Position numbers and translations under genes: made by a program | The notes under the pieces: model-generated | What the model was told of the DNA's origin: nothing | Databases searched by the model: none | The model's input: only the letters and a program-made list of their open reading frames with translations | Part shown: piece after piece, positions 35,816-44,222 of the stretch | How the letters are laid out: each line of letters begins with the position of its first letter | Numbering within the stretch: the stretch's first letter is position 1 | Source: UBA1764 sp045616685 | GTDB taxonomy: Bacteria; Bacillota; Clostridia; Peptostreptococcales; Anaerovoracaceae | Reading direction: 5' to 3' | Length of the DNA stretch: 64,000 bases | Assembly: GCA_045616685.1 (NCBI GenBank) | Contig: JAZLHF010000022.1 | Location: 124,001-188,000, forward strand

Positions 35816-37129
35816 CTAACCTGCGAACTTCTCATAAAGAACACGAATTGCTTTTTCAAAATCATCATTACTTACACCAAGGACAATTGAAAGTTCATCT
35901 GCGGACTGTTTAATCGTTCTTATGTTAACCTTATTATCACCAAGTGCACTAAAAAGCATACCCGAGATACCAGGTTTAAATCCCATCTTACGGCCAACTG
36001 CGGCAACAAGAGCAATCTTATCACGGACATCAATGTCGTCAGCCTGGCTTTCTGTCTTGATATCTGTTAATACATCATAAAGTTTATCCTCGAGTAAATC
36101 TGACGGAACAACAAAAGAGAAACTGTTTTGTCCGATTGTAACATGCTCTGCAGGAATTCCGTATCTATCCAAGATTTTAAGACTGTGCCTAAACGGAAAT
36201 GTGTTTTCAATATCAGATTTCTTGATAGTAAGAATTGTGTAATTCTTTTTTCCGGAAAGTCCTGTAATAAACTTCTCAAGACCTTTTTCTTCGCTGACCT
36301 TTTCAACAATTAATGTTCCCGGAGCATCCGGTTCATTTGTATTTTTGATATTGAGAGGAATGCCAGCTTCTCGTACAGGAGCAACTGCGTCTTCGTGAAG
36401 AACGCTTGCACCCATAGTCGCAAGCTCTTGAAGTTCGTTATATGTAATCTGTTCAATAGGAGCAGGATTTTCAACAATCTTAGGGTCAGCCATCAAGATT
36501 CCGCTTACATCTGTCCAGTTTTCGTATACATCAGCCTTTATTGCGGCTGCAGCAAGAGCTCCAGTGACATCAGATCCACCTCTAGTCATAACCTTAATCT
36601 TTCCATTTGGAAGAGAACCATAAAAACCTGGAATTACGACATTTGAATTTGCCTTAACAGCTTCTTCGATTGCACTATATGTCTTTTTTAAATCAAGCTT
36701 TCCATCATACCCAAAGAAGATTACCTTTGCAGCATCAACGAATGTATAGCCAAGGAATTCTGCCATAAGTCTGGAAGTGAAATATTCGCCTCTTGAAACT
36801 ATTTCATCTACTGGAGTTTCTTTAGTTAATGTCTTTGCATATTCTTCAAACTCTTTAGCTACATCGAGCTTAATACCAAGCCCTGTCTGAATTTCAAGAA
36901 ATCTGTCATGAAGAGTATTAATAATATCATCAGCAGCAACACCATATTTTAAATGTGCCTGAGTCAGATAAAGCAAATCTGTCATTTTATAATCATTGCT
37001 AGTTCGTTTTCCTGCAGCAGAAACAATAATGACATTTCTTGATTTGTCAGATTTCACGATGTCTTTTACTTTTTGAAACTGCTTTGCATCAGCAACAGAG
37101 CTTCCGCCGAATTTTGCAACTTTAATCAT
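35816..37129 (-). CDS. lysC: Aspartate kinase
   Basis: A 437-residue aspartokinase: KFGGSSVAD at the N-terminus, MTRGGSDVTGALAAAAI catalytic segment and two C-terminal ACT domains (about 300-437) for feedback control. I take the ATG at 37129 as start; eleven more codons are open upstream but KFGGSSV is normally at the extreme N-terminus. No lysine riboswitch is seen: only 39 nt separate it from the preceding U32 gene. Confidence 0.93.
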   Translation of the reverse strand: MIKVAKFGGSSVADAKQFQKVKDIVKSDKSRNVIIVSAAGKRTSNDYKMTDLLYLTQAHLKYGVAADDIINTLHDRFLEIQTGLGIKLDVAKEFEEYAKTLTKETPVDEIVSRGEYFTSRLMAEFLGYTFVDAAKVIFFGYDGKLDLKKTYSAIEEAVKANSNVVIPGFYGSLPNGKIKVMTRGGSDVTGALAAAAIKADVYENWTDVSGILMADPKIVENPAPIEQITYNELQELATMGASVLHEDAVAPVREAGIPLNIKNTNEPDAPGTLIVEKVSEEKGLEKFITGLSGKKNYTILTIKKSDIENTFPFRHSLKILDRYGIPAEHVTIGQNSFSFVVPSDLLEDKLYDVLTDIKTESQADDIDVRDKIALVAAVGRKMGFKPGISGMLFSALGDNKVNIRTIKQSADELSIVLGVSNDDFEKAIRVLYEKFAG

Positions 37130-37168
37130 TTTACTACCTTCTTTATTTTTATGCTTTTGCAATAATAT

Positions 37169-37858
37169 CTATAATAAAGCTCTGTGATAAAGGCCGCCCG
37201 TCTTCCGGCCTTTATATTCAGCCTTTGTAATCACCATATCTCGAATTTCTTCAGCCTTTTCACGGGTTTCTTTTGTGAAATAAAGGGTTTGAAAATCACA
37301 ATTTGGTATTGGTTTATCTGCAGCGTACAAAGGAACACAATTAAGAAGTTCACTATACTTCTTATTTCTGCAAATGAGAGTGAATCTTTCACCCAATCTA
37401 TCGGTCATAGTGTTTAACCCTGTACATGTTGAGCAATCATTAGGGCAAGCTCTAAACTTCATTAGTGGTAAATAGCCATAAGTGACGATTCCGAACGGAA
37501 TTTTAGACTTCATTCCGCGAAGTTCCTTAAATGGAATCTCGAACGACATGGTTACATCAACTAAACCAAGCTCTCTGTACTCTTCTATTGCTTCAAAGTT
37601 AATGATGTTAAGAAACATTCCGCCATGAGCAGTGAGTCCAAGTTCGTTCGCAATCTGAATTGCTCCAAGATTTTCGCAAACAACATTAGTAGCTTTAATA
37701 GCTTTAAGTTTTTCTTTAATCACTTCTTCATCGGCAGGATAAATAAGCGCTGGAAGTTCAACCCAAGATTCTTCAATTGCTTCATCAATTGGAAGAATAA
37801 CAATATCGCCAGGTCTTGTTTCAAATACCTGAGAGGCTTTCTCGAATCTATAACGCAT
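37169..37858 (-). CDS. C-terminal half of a U32-family (DUF3656-type) protein, separate ORF
   Basis: A 229-residue ORF with SFEIPFKELRGM, YGYLPLMKFRACPNDCSTCTG, LGERFTLICRNKKYSELLNCVPLYAADK, which matches the second part of long U32 peptidase-like proteins (RlhA/DUF3656 type) that are usually one chain. It starts at ATG 37858 with AAGGGAGG 6 nt upstream, inside the end of the preceding U32 gene, overlapping it by 11 nt in another frame. So the long protein is split here, with translation coupled. Function is likely RNA hydroxylation together with its partner. Confidence 0.65.
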   Translation of the reverse strand: MRYRFEKASQVFETRPGDIVILPIDEAIEESWVELPALIYPADEEVIKEKLKAIKATNVVCENLGAIQIANELGLTAHGGMFLNIINFEAIEEYRELGLVDVTMSFEIPFKELRGMKSKIPFGIVTYGYLPLMKFRACPNDCSTCTGLNTMTDRLGERFTLICRNKKYSELLNCVPLYAADKPIPNCDFQTLYFTKETREKAEEIRDMVITKAEYKGRKTGGLYHRALL

Positions 37859-39038
37859 CAAGAGCCTCCCTTCTCATCTTATTGATCTCTGCTGCGCTAA
37901 GCATCAGTCCATCATCTAAGATACAAGTCAGTTTATTTAATTTATAAACAGTACCACCCGTCTTTTCTAAAGACTTACGTACATGTTCTTCATCAAGAGC
38001 AATTTTTAATGCTGCTTTAGGAATAGCACCTGTTACTTCTGATTTTCTATCGCCAGAGATGCACTTAAGTTTTGCAGTCTCGCCTGCTTTCATAGTGAAG
38101 ACCATATCGACATCTCTAAAGTAAGTTTCTTTTTCGTATAATTTAGCAAAATCTTTTAACACAGATTCTGCAGCAACTACATCTTCTTTCGTTCGGTAAC
38201 CGAACATCGACTTATCACGCCTACCTGACAAGTAGCCATCAGTAAATCCCTGCCTAGAAAATACTGCCTGAAGAGCTTCCATATCTGGATATTCACCGGC
38301 CAAAGCTTCTTTTACTGATGTAACTGCAGCGGCCACATATTCTGGACGCTTCATTCGACCCTCAATCTTAAATGAAGAGACTCCGGCAGAAACTAATCTT
38401 TGAATATGATTTACATAAGATAAATCTTTTAAGCTAAGTGCATGATCACGGCCACCAATATTCCAATCTAATCTACAAGTCTGTGCGCAAAGACCTCGAT
38501 TTCCAGACCGTCCGCCAAGCATTGATGAAATATAACAATTGCCTGATACTGACATGCAGTGAGCTCCATGAACGAAACACTCAAGTTTAATGTCTACATT
38601 GTCATGAATAGTTTTAATTTCTTCAAGCGACAATTCCCTTGCAAGAACAACTCTATCAAAACCAAGCTGTTTTGCCATCTTTGCTCCAGACACATTGTGA
38701 ATTGCCATCTGAGTCGAAGCACTAAGAGAAATTCTACCGCGTGCATATCGTACAACTGCGAGGTCTTGAGTAATGAGCCCATCAGCCCCAGCGTTAATTG
38801 CTGTATCAACAGTCTTTTTCATCTCAGAAAGTTCACTATTTAAAACGATTGTATTTATCGTTATATAGGCCTTTACCTCACGGTCGTGACAATATTTAAT
38901 CGTCTGTGCAAGATTTTCCGAATTAAAATTATCAGCATTGCGCCTAGCGTTAAAATTCTGTAATCCAAAATAAACAGCGTTTGCCCCGCATCTTACTGCC
39001 GCTAATAATTGTTCTTCGCCGCCTACTGGCGCTAGCAC
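37848..39038 (-). CDS. U32-family protein, N-terminal part of an RlhA/DUF3656-type enzyme
   Basis: A 396-residue protein with the U32 core: LAPVGGEEQLLAAVRCGANAVYFG, FVHGAHCMSVSGNCYIS and GGRSGNRGLCAQTCR with the cysteines that bind an iron-sulfur cluster, FKIEGRMKRPEYVAA. U32 proteins known in bacteria hydroxylate RNA (TrhP on tRNA, RlhA on 23S rRNA) rather than acting as peptidases. The GTG start at 39038 overlaps the end of the previous U32 gene by 7 nt. The chain ends where the expected C-terminal half continues in the next ORF. Confidence 0.8.
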   Translation of the reverse strand: MLAPVGGEEQLLAAVRCGANAVYFGLQNFNARRNADNFNSENLAQTIKYCHDREVKAYITINTIVLNSELSEMKKTVDTAINAGADGLITQDLAVVRYARGRISLSASTQMAIHNVSGAKMAKQLGFDRVVLARELSLEEIKTIHDNVDIKLECFVHGAHCMSVSGNCYISSMLGGRSGNRGLCAQTCRLDWNIGGRDHALSLKDLSYVNHIQRLVSAGVSSFKIEGRMKRPEYVAAAVTSVKEALAGEYPDMEALQAVFSRQGFTDGYLSGRRDKSMFGYRTKEDVVAAESVLKDFAKLYEKETYFRDVDMVFTMKAGETAKLKCISGDRKSEVTGAIPKAALKIALDEEHVRKSLEKTGGTVYKLNKLTCILDDGLMLSAAEINKMRREALDAL

Positions 39039-40216
39039 TTCTTGCGTAATATATCTCCTAACTGTGCTCCGACAGGAAGATTAATCTTCATCTTTCTCAT
39101 CGGAGTATTGCTTCTTTCGAGCCTTTCGCCCTTTTCATCTTCAATGTATTCGACTGTGAATTTTTGTCCAAGTTTTCCTGGGCTTAAAAGTTCCAGTTCA
39201 TCACCAACACTAAATGCATTCCTCGTTTCGATAACTTCATCATCAACAGCAGTTGCGACAAAAAGATAGTCTCTTACATAACCATTGTCGCCTGACTGCA
39301 ATGCTTTCATATCTCCAAGATAGAATCCCGTGGTGAAAGGTCTGTGTGATACTGTGTCAAGCTCTGCTTTAAGCTGCTCAATTGGATATTTGCCAAGCAT
39401 AGCCATCTTATATGCATTGACAACCGTTGCTGTATAAAACGGTGTGCGCATGCGGCCTTCAATCTTAAATGAATTAATTCCAGCCGCTGCTAATTTATCT
39501 AAAAACTCGATTGCGCAAAGCTCTTTTGAACTTAAGATTGCGCTACCATGTTCACTCTCTTCAATTTTAAAATATTCACCTGGACGCGTTTCTTCCATCA
39601 GATAGTAATTCCATCTGCAACTTTGCGCACACTGTCCGCGGTTTCCTGATCTTCCTGTAAGGTATGCAGAAAGCAAGCATCTCCCGCTATAGCTCATACA
39701 CATTGCACCATGAACAAATGCTTCTAGTTCTAATTTTGCCGGAGCCTTCGCTCTTAATTCGGCAATTTTGTCTATGCTAAGTTCACGCGCAAGTACGACT
39801 CTGGTAGCGCCCATGTTGTAATACACTTCGCATGACTTATAATTCATCGTGTTCGCCTGAGTCGAAATATGAACTTCCAAATCAGGGCAGCCTTCTTTGA
39901 TTGCAGCAACTGCTCCGATATCAGAAACAATAACGGCATCCACTCCTAAATCATGAAGTTGTTTTGCATAATCCCCAAGAAGTGGAATCTCGTCATTATT
40001 TGCAAAACTATTAACGGTTACATAAAGCTTCTTACCATTTTTATGAACAGTATTTACGCCTTCTGCCAATTTATCAATTGAAAACGCTGCAGAGCTAGCC
40101 CTAAGTTGCATAAAAGGGCCACCACAATAGATTGCGTCGGCCCCATACTTAATTGCTGTATTTAATCCTTCTAAATCTCCTGCAGGGGCAAGAAGTTCAA
40201 TTTTGTTTAAATCCAT
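39032..40216 (-). CDS. U32-family tRNA hydroxylation protein, TrhP/YrrO-like
   Basis: A 394-residue protein with IELLAPAGDLEGLNTAIKYGADAIYCGG, FVHGAMCMSYSGRCLLSAYLTGRSGNRGQCAQSCRW (iron-sulfur cysteines), SFKIEGRMRTPFYTATVV and a C-terminal barrel with GDELELLSPGK. This full-length form fits TrhP-type proteins that make 5-hydroxyuridine at tRNA position 34 with prephenate. Assignment to TrhP rather than another U32 subgroup is inferred. AGGTGAGCT precedes the ATG. It follows ychF after 7 nt. Confidence 0.8.
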   Translation of the reverse strand: MDLNKIELLAPAGDLEGLNTAIKYGADAIYCGGPFMQLRASSAAFSIDKLAEGVNTVHKNGKKLYVTVNSFANNDEIPLLGDYAKQLHDLGVDAVIVSDIGAVAAIKEGCPDLEVHISTQANTMNYKSCEVYYNMGATRVVLARELSIDKIAELRAKAPAKLELEAFVHGAMCMSYSGRCLLSAYLTGRSGNRGQCAQSCRWNYYLMEETRPGEYFKIEESEHGSAILSSKELCAIEFLDKLAAAGINSFKIEGRMRTPFYTATVVNAYKMAMLGKYPIEQLKAELDTVSHRPFTTGFYLGDMKALQSGDNGYVRDYLFVATAVDDEVIETRNAFSVGDELELLSPGKLGQKFTVEYIEDEKGERLERSNTPMRKMKINLPVGAQLGDILRKKC

Positions 40217-40223
40217 AGCTCAC

Positions 40224-41318
40224 CTATACATTAAACAGGAAATTTACAATGTCTCCATCTTTCATGACATAGTCCTTGCCTTCTGAACGCAATTGCCCTT
40301 TTTCTTTTGCAGCAGACATTGAGAAGCCAAGTTCTTCGAACTTGTCATAATTAATAGTCTCGGCTCTAATGAAGCCTCTCTCGAAATCTGTGTGAATTTT
40401 TCCAGCTGCCTGAGGAGCCTTTGTTCCATCGATGATAGTCCATGCCCGGCATTCGTCTTCTCCGGCAGTAAGAAATGAAATTAAGTTAAGAAGCTTATAG
40501 CTTGATTTTACCAATTGATTTAATCCGCTTTCTTCAATGCCCATATCAGCAAGGAAGGCATCTCTTTCTTCATCAGAAAGTTCTGAAAGCTCTGCCTCGA
40601 TTCCGGCGCAAATTGTTACAACCTCTGACCCTTCAGCAGCAGCATGTTCTTTTACAGCCTTTACATAATCATTATCGCCGCTTCCGATTTCATGTTCAGA
40701 AACATTAGCAACATAAATTACTGGTTTGTATGAAAGAAGACCAAGCGACTTAACAAGCTCGACATCCCCATCTTCAAACTGCATCGTTCTTGCATTCTTA
40801 CCCTCCGCCAGAGTTGCATATATTGATTCGCAGATATCAAGTTCTGCCTGAGGAGCCTTGTTACCGCCTTTCATTGAACCTTTAAGCTTATTAATTCTTC
40901 TATCAAGTATTTCCATATCGGAAAGAATTAATTCGGTGTCAATTGTTTCTATATCAGACTTAGGATTGATTCTCCCATCAACGTGGACGATGTTTGCATC
41001 ATCAAAGCATCTAACTACGTGAACGATAGCTTCAACTTCACGGATATGTCCAAGGAACTGGTTGCCAAGACCTTCGCCCTTCGATGCGCCTCGCACAAGG
41101 CCCGCAATATCACAAAACTCTATAGTCGCATAAATAGTCTTCTTTGAGTTATAAATTTCATGAAGTTTGGCAATTCTCTTGTCAGGTACAGTTACAATAC
41201 CTATATTAGGCTCGATTGTGCAGAATGGATAATTTGCAGCTTCTGCCCCAGCCTTCGTAATTGCATTAAACAATGTACTTTTCCCAACATTTGGAAGTCC
41301 AACGATACCTAATTTCAT
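40224..41318 (-). CDS. ychF: Redox-responsive ATPase YchF/OLA1
   Basis: A 364-residue OBG-type P-loop protein: GLPNVGKSTLFN (G1), DIAGLVRGASKGEGLGNQFLGHIREV (G3) and NVSE in place of NKxD, the change that gives YchF its ATP preference, and a C-terminal TGS domain. It associates with ribosomes. Its first five codons form the core of the insertion site of elements B and C, and element B now supplies its AAGGAGGT ribosome site. Confidence 0.95.
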   Translation of the reverse strand: MKLGIVGLPNVGKSTLFNAITKAGAEAANYPFCTIEPNIGIVTVPDKRIAKLHEIYNSKKTIYATIEFCDIAGLVRGASKGEGLGNQFLGHIREVEAIVHVVRCFDDANIVHVDGRINPKSDIETIDTELILSDMEILDRRINKLKGSMKGGNKAPQAELDICESIYATLAEGKNARTMQFEDGDVELVKSLGLLSYKPVIYVANVSEHEIGSGDNDYVKAVKEHAAAEGSEVVTICAGIEAELSELSDEERDAFLADMGIEESGLNQLVKSSYKLLNLISFLTAGEDECRAWTIIDGTKAPQAAGKIHTDFERGFIRAETINYDKFEELGFSMSAAKEKGQLRSEGKDYVMKDGDIVNFLFNV

Positions 41319-41320
41319 TT
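41303..41320. other. att core at the ychF start codon (left end of element B)
   Basis: CGATACCTAATTTCATTT covers the ychF start codon and codons 2-5. The identical 18 bases occur at 54356-54373. In both copies the next 40 bp towards the integrase gene are also similar (ACCTCCTTG, then CAAGGGTTTC), so each element carries a ribosome site for ychF. Confidence 0.75.
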
Positions 41321-41371
41321 TTCTATATACCTCCTTGGAATTTCAAGGGTTTCAAGGCGTTTAAGTTTTGC

Positions 41372-41391
41372 TTTACGCCGTTTTTACGCCG
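41372..41391 (+). repeat. Integrase arm-type repeats, left end of element B
   Basis: TTTACGCCG at 41372-41380 and 41383-41391, period 11. The same motif occurs three times near the other end of the element (54190-54226). Confidence 0.6.
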
Positions 41392-41401
41392 TTTTATAAA
41401 C

Positions 41402-42592
41402 CTAATTAGTAGTTTCGATGCTCCGCATCGATGCATTAAAGTCTTTCATCGCATCTGTAAGAGAATTGTCAGTTACGTGCACATAACGATCCATAGTAGT
41501 CGAAAGGCTCGCATGGCCAAGAATTTTTTGAAGAACTTTAGGTTGCATTCCTTGTTCTATAGCTCTGGTGGCAAAAGTATGTCTTAATGCATGCATACAG
41601 AATCTTTCGATTCCAGCTTCATCGCATAATTTATACAAGTGCGTATCATATGAACTGTTTTTACTAGGTTCCCCAGTACGGTAGTTCACAAACACCAAAT
41701 CTTTTAACAAGAGTTTGCATTTAGATCCAGAAAACAAATCGGTATACTCAAGAGATTCTAATAAGAAGTTTGATTCGTATCTGAAATTTCTTTCTATATA
41801 GCACGATTTAAGAATATCGTAAGCTCTATCTGTTAGAGGTATCGTGCGATAACTTGTTTTAGTTTTAGGAGGACCAGCCCTCCAAAAGCCATCACAATGG
41901 CGATATTCTAATGTTCTCTTCACCGACAATGTATGTTTGTCCCAATCGATATCATTAAAGGTCAGGCCTATCAGTTCACCAGTTCTAAGACCAGTTTCTA
42001 GGATTAAAGCATACTGTCTATAATTATGAGATCTTTGAGCAGCTGCAAGGAATTGCTTTTGTTCTTCAATGGTTAAAAAGTGGATATCGTTTGGAGCTTT
42101 AACTGGCTTTGAATATCTAACACCATCCATTGGATGTTTAATGATAATGCCATTCATTAAAGCCGCTTTAAACAGTGTTCCCATAAAAATGTATGTCTGC
42201 CTTATGGTAGAGCCAGCATACTTCTCCGTCATCGCATTTAATATCATTTTACAATGCATTGGGCGGATTTCATGCATACGCATCATACCAATGTAAGGCT
42301 TAACATTTTTTGAGTAACGCTCGCTATAGTTGCGTTTTGTGTTTGGAGATAAATCACTTAATAGATTATCATGCCAAAAATTAAACCACTCATCAACGGA
42401 CATATCCACATTAGGGCTGGCAACCTCAGCAAATGAAGTCGCTTCATAACGCCACTTTTTTGCTTCCGGCAAAGTATCAAAATACTTCTCGTGACGTTTC
42501 CCAGATTTATCAAAATATCTAGCAGAAAATCTGCCATCTTTCCTTTGATAAATGCCCTTTCCGCATTCTTTTCCCTGTTTACTTTTTCCCAT
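41402..42592 (-). CDS. int: Tyrosine integrase of element B
   Basis: A 396-residue recombinase of the Tn916-like type: AP2-like arm-binding N-terminus (GKGIYQRKDGRFSARYFDKSG, 11-31), SAM-like core-binding domain (about 65-160) and catalytic domain with R203, H334, R337, H360 and Y370. AAAGGAG lies 6 nt before the ATG at 42592. Closely similar to the element C integrase, position for position. Its promoter lies within a terminator hairpin upstream (42623-42668). Confidence 0.93.
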   Translation of the reverse strand: MGKSKQGKECGKGIYQRKDGRFSARYFDKSGKRHEKYFDTLPEAKKWRYEATSFAEVASPNVDMSVDEWFNFWHDNLLSDLSPNTKRNYSERYSKNVKPYIGMMRMHEIRPMHCKMILNAMTEKYAGSTIRQTYIFMGTLFKAALMNGIIIKHPMDGVRYSKPVKAPNDIHFLTIEEQKQFLAAAQRSHNYRQYALILETGLRTGELIGLTFNDIDWDKHTLSVKRTLEYRHCDGFWRAGPPKTKTSYRTIPLTDRAYDILKSCYIERNFRYESNFLLESLEYTDLFSGSKCKLLLKDLVFVNYRTGEPSKNSSYDTHLYKLCDEAGIERFCMHALRHTFATRAIEQGMQPKVLQKILGHASLSTTMDRYVHVTDNSLTDAMKDFNASMRSIETTN

Positions 42593-42622
42593 TTTGACTC
42601 CTTTCTTTACGACATAAAGAAA

Positions 42623-42668
42623 GAGTCCAACATCAAATAATTATACCAAATGTTGAACTCCTTCTCAA
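42623..42668 (-). promoter_or_regulatory. int promoter embedded in a terminator hairpin (element B)
   Basis: TTGAGA (42663-42668)-17-TATAAT (42640-42645) on the minus strand. GAGTTCAACAT pairs with ATGTTGGACTC (42650-42660 with 42623-42633; one G-U) and is followed by TTTCTTT. The -10 box lies in the 16-nt loop, so RNA from upstream contains the whole hairpin, while RNA from this promoter starts in the downstream arm and cannot form it. The same layout with a different stem sequence precedes the element C int. Confidence 0.65.
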
Positions 42669-42681
42669 TATCAATGCCAAG

Positions 42682-42897
42682 CTAGATAATTAGCTTTTGG
42701 CGTATAAAATCCTCAAAAGCCTTCCTTTTGACTAGTTTTTTGGACCCAACATATAGTACAAAGGGGCAATCTGGCTGTTTTAATAAATTTTCAATTTTAT
42801 TGATTCCTATATTGCTGTACGCGGCGGCTTCTTTGATTGAAAGGGTCAGCTTTTCAGAAATAGGAACATAAGAAGCATCTTCGTGATAATCTTTCAT
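42682..42897 (-). CDS. xis: Excisionase (Tn916 Xis-like)
   Basis: A 71-residue protein with LTLSIKEAAAYSNIGINKIENLL and FVLYVGSKKLVKRKAFEDFI, the winged-helix excisionase pattern. I start it at 42897, where AGGAGG is 5 nt upstream; this gives exactly the length of the element C homologue. It bends att DNA to favour excision and sits between the ATPase gene and int. Confidence 0.88.
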   Translation of the reverse strand: MKDYHEDASYVPISEKLTLSIKEAAAYSNIGINKIENLLKQPDCPFVLYVGSKKLVKRKAFEDFIRQKLII

Positions 42898-42911
42898 AAG
42901 GACCTCCTGCA

Positions 42912-44222
42912 TTAAACCACAACGTCATTTTCAGTAAAGAAATACGCTTTTAATAGAACGCCTGTATTTGTTAAGAATAATCCTTGAGAGTTCTTGTCAA
43001 TCCGCTCTGATGCATCAGTATTATCAAGTACAATCTTAGATAAAATATCATCAGCTCGTCCACAAATGCGATAATCAATATTATTTCTAATTTGTCCACT
43101 CAATATATTGGCATCAGGTCTTTGAGTTGCCAGTATCAAATGAATACCAAAGGCTCTACCTTGGCGAGCTATAGTAGATAGAGCACTTTCAATAAGGTTA
43201 ACTTTTTCTTTAGTTTCTTTATCAAGTCCAGTCTTATCCAAAAGTTCTGCGACTTCATCACAAGCAATAACAATTCTCTTAAGTGGATATTGAGATCCTT
43301 TGTTATATTCGGAAATGTTTACTACATTTTCTGCTAATAGTCTTTCTTTTCTACTTTCAAGCTCAGCCAAAACATCGTTTAAAAGGAAGATAAGTTTATC
43401 CATACTTGTAATAACTGTTGTAATACTTCGCCAAGGGCCATTAAAATCAATGCCGCCTTTAAAATCTGCTATATATACATCCGCGTCTTTTTTAGCTGCT
43501 TGATAGACAAGATTTTTAAGAAGCACAGATTTTCCGGAACCTGTTGAACCACCGATTAAAATATGAGGGAGCTTATTAAGATTAACTTTTTCTTTTCCAA
43601 TAGGACTTTCACCTACAATTAGAATAAAGTCATCATCGGATAAAAAACTTTCTTTCCAATGAATTGCTCTGTCTAATGCATTCTCATATTTCACGGCCAT
43701 AATTTTCACTTTATAAAGGCTATCTCCTTGTGAAATAGATGCTATGTTAATATTCAGAGATGCTTCAATTTCTTCAAGCTTATCCTTATAAAAACTTAAA
43801 GGAATCCCATATCCAACGAAAGTAAGCATGATTGCATTATTTTCACCAAGCCTTTTGTATTCATAAAGAATCGGTGTTTCCCCAATGCCGTTTTGTACGC
43901 AAATCCTCTGCATTGCAGGATCAATCTTCCAAGCCTCTTTAGGCTTTCCCATAAGAAATAATATGAGAAGCAACATTGGGATATAGCTGATTTCAAAGAA
44001 TAAACCAAACATAACATATTGCATGTTTCTAATTACAGAATCGCTCGTATCTCTTAAAGCATAAAATGAAAGTATTAAACTTAATCCCAATGAAAGAAAA
44101 ATGACAAATACCAATAGCTTAAGAGGATTGTGCATTACAGCATATACACCTTGCTTAATTCTCATGCTGCAGTTTCTTCTTACACTTTGACTGTATACGC
44201 TATCCTTTTGTCCACTCTGCAT
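42912..44222 (-). CDS. FtsK/SpoIIIE-type DNA translocase (TcpA-like coupling protein)
   Basis: A 436-residue membrane-anchored ATPase: two transmembrane helices (about 34-56 and 70-92), Walker A GGSTGSGKS at 224-232, Walker B-like IVIACDEVAEL near 323, and HLILATQRPDANILSGQIRNN. On conjugative and mobilizable elements such proteins feed DNA to the mating channel. GAGGAGG lies 9 nt before the ATG at 44222, which overlaps the end of rep by 23 nt. Confidence 0.85.
   Translation of the reverse strand: MQSGQKDSVYSQSVRRNCSMRIKQGVYAVMHNPLKLLVFVIFLSLGLSLILSFYALRDTSDSVIRNMQYVMFGLFFEISYIPMLLLILFLMGKPKEAWKIDPAMQRICVQNGIGETPILYEYKRLGENNAIMLTFVGYGIPLSFYKDKLEEIEASLNINIASISQGDSLYKVKIMAVKYENALDRAIHWKESFLSDDDFILIVGESPIGKEKVNLNKLPHILIGGSTGSGKSVLLKNLVYQAAKKDADVYIADFKGGIDFNGPWRSITTVITSMDKLIFLLNDVLAELESRKERLLAENVVNISEYNKGSQYPLKRIVIACDEVAELLDKTGLDKETKEKVNLIESALSTIARQGRAFGIHLILATQRPDANILSGQIRNNIDYRICGRADDILSKIVLDNTDASERIDKNSQGLFLTNTGVLLKAYFFTENDVVV

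Noticed and set aside
37130..37168. Lysine riboswitch before lysC
   Set aside because: Only 39 nt separate lysC from the preceding gene, far too short for the L-box.
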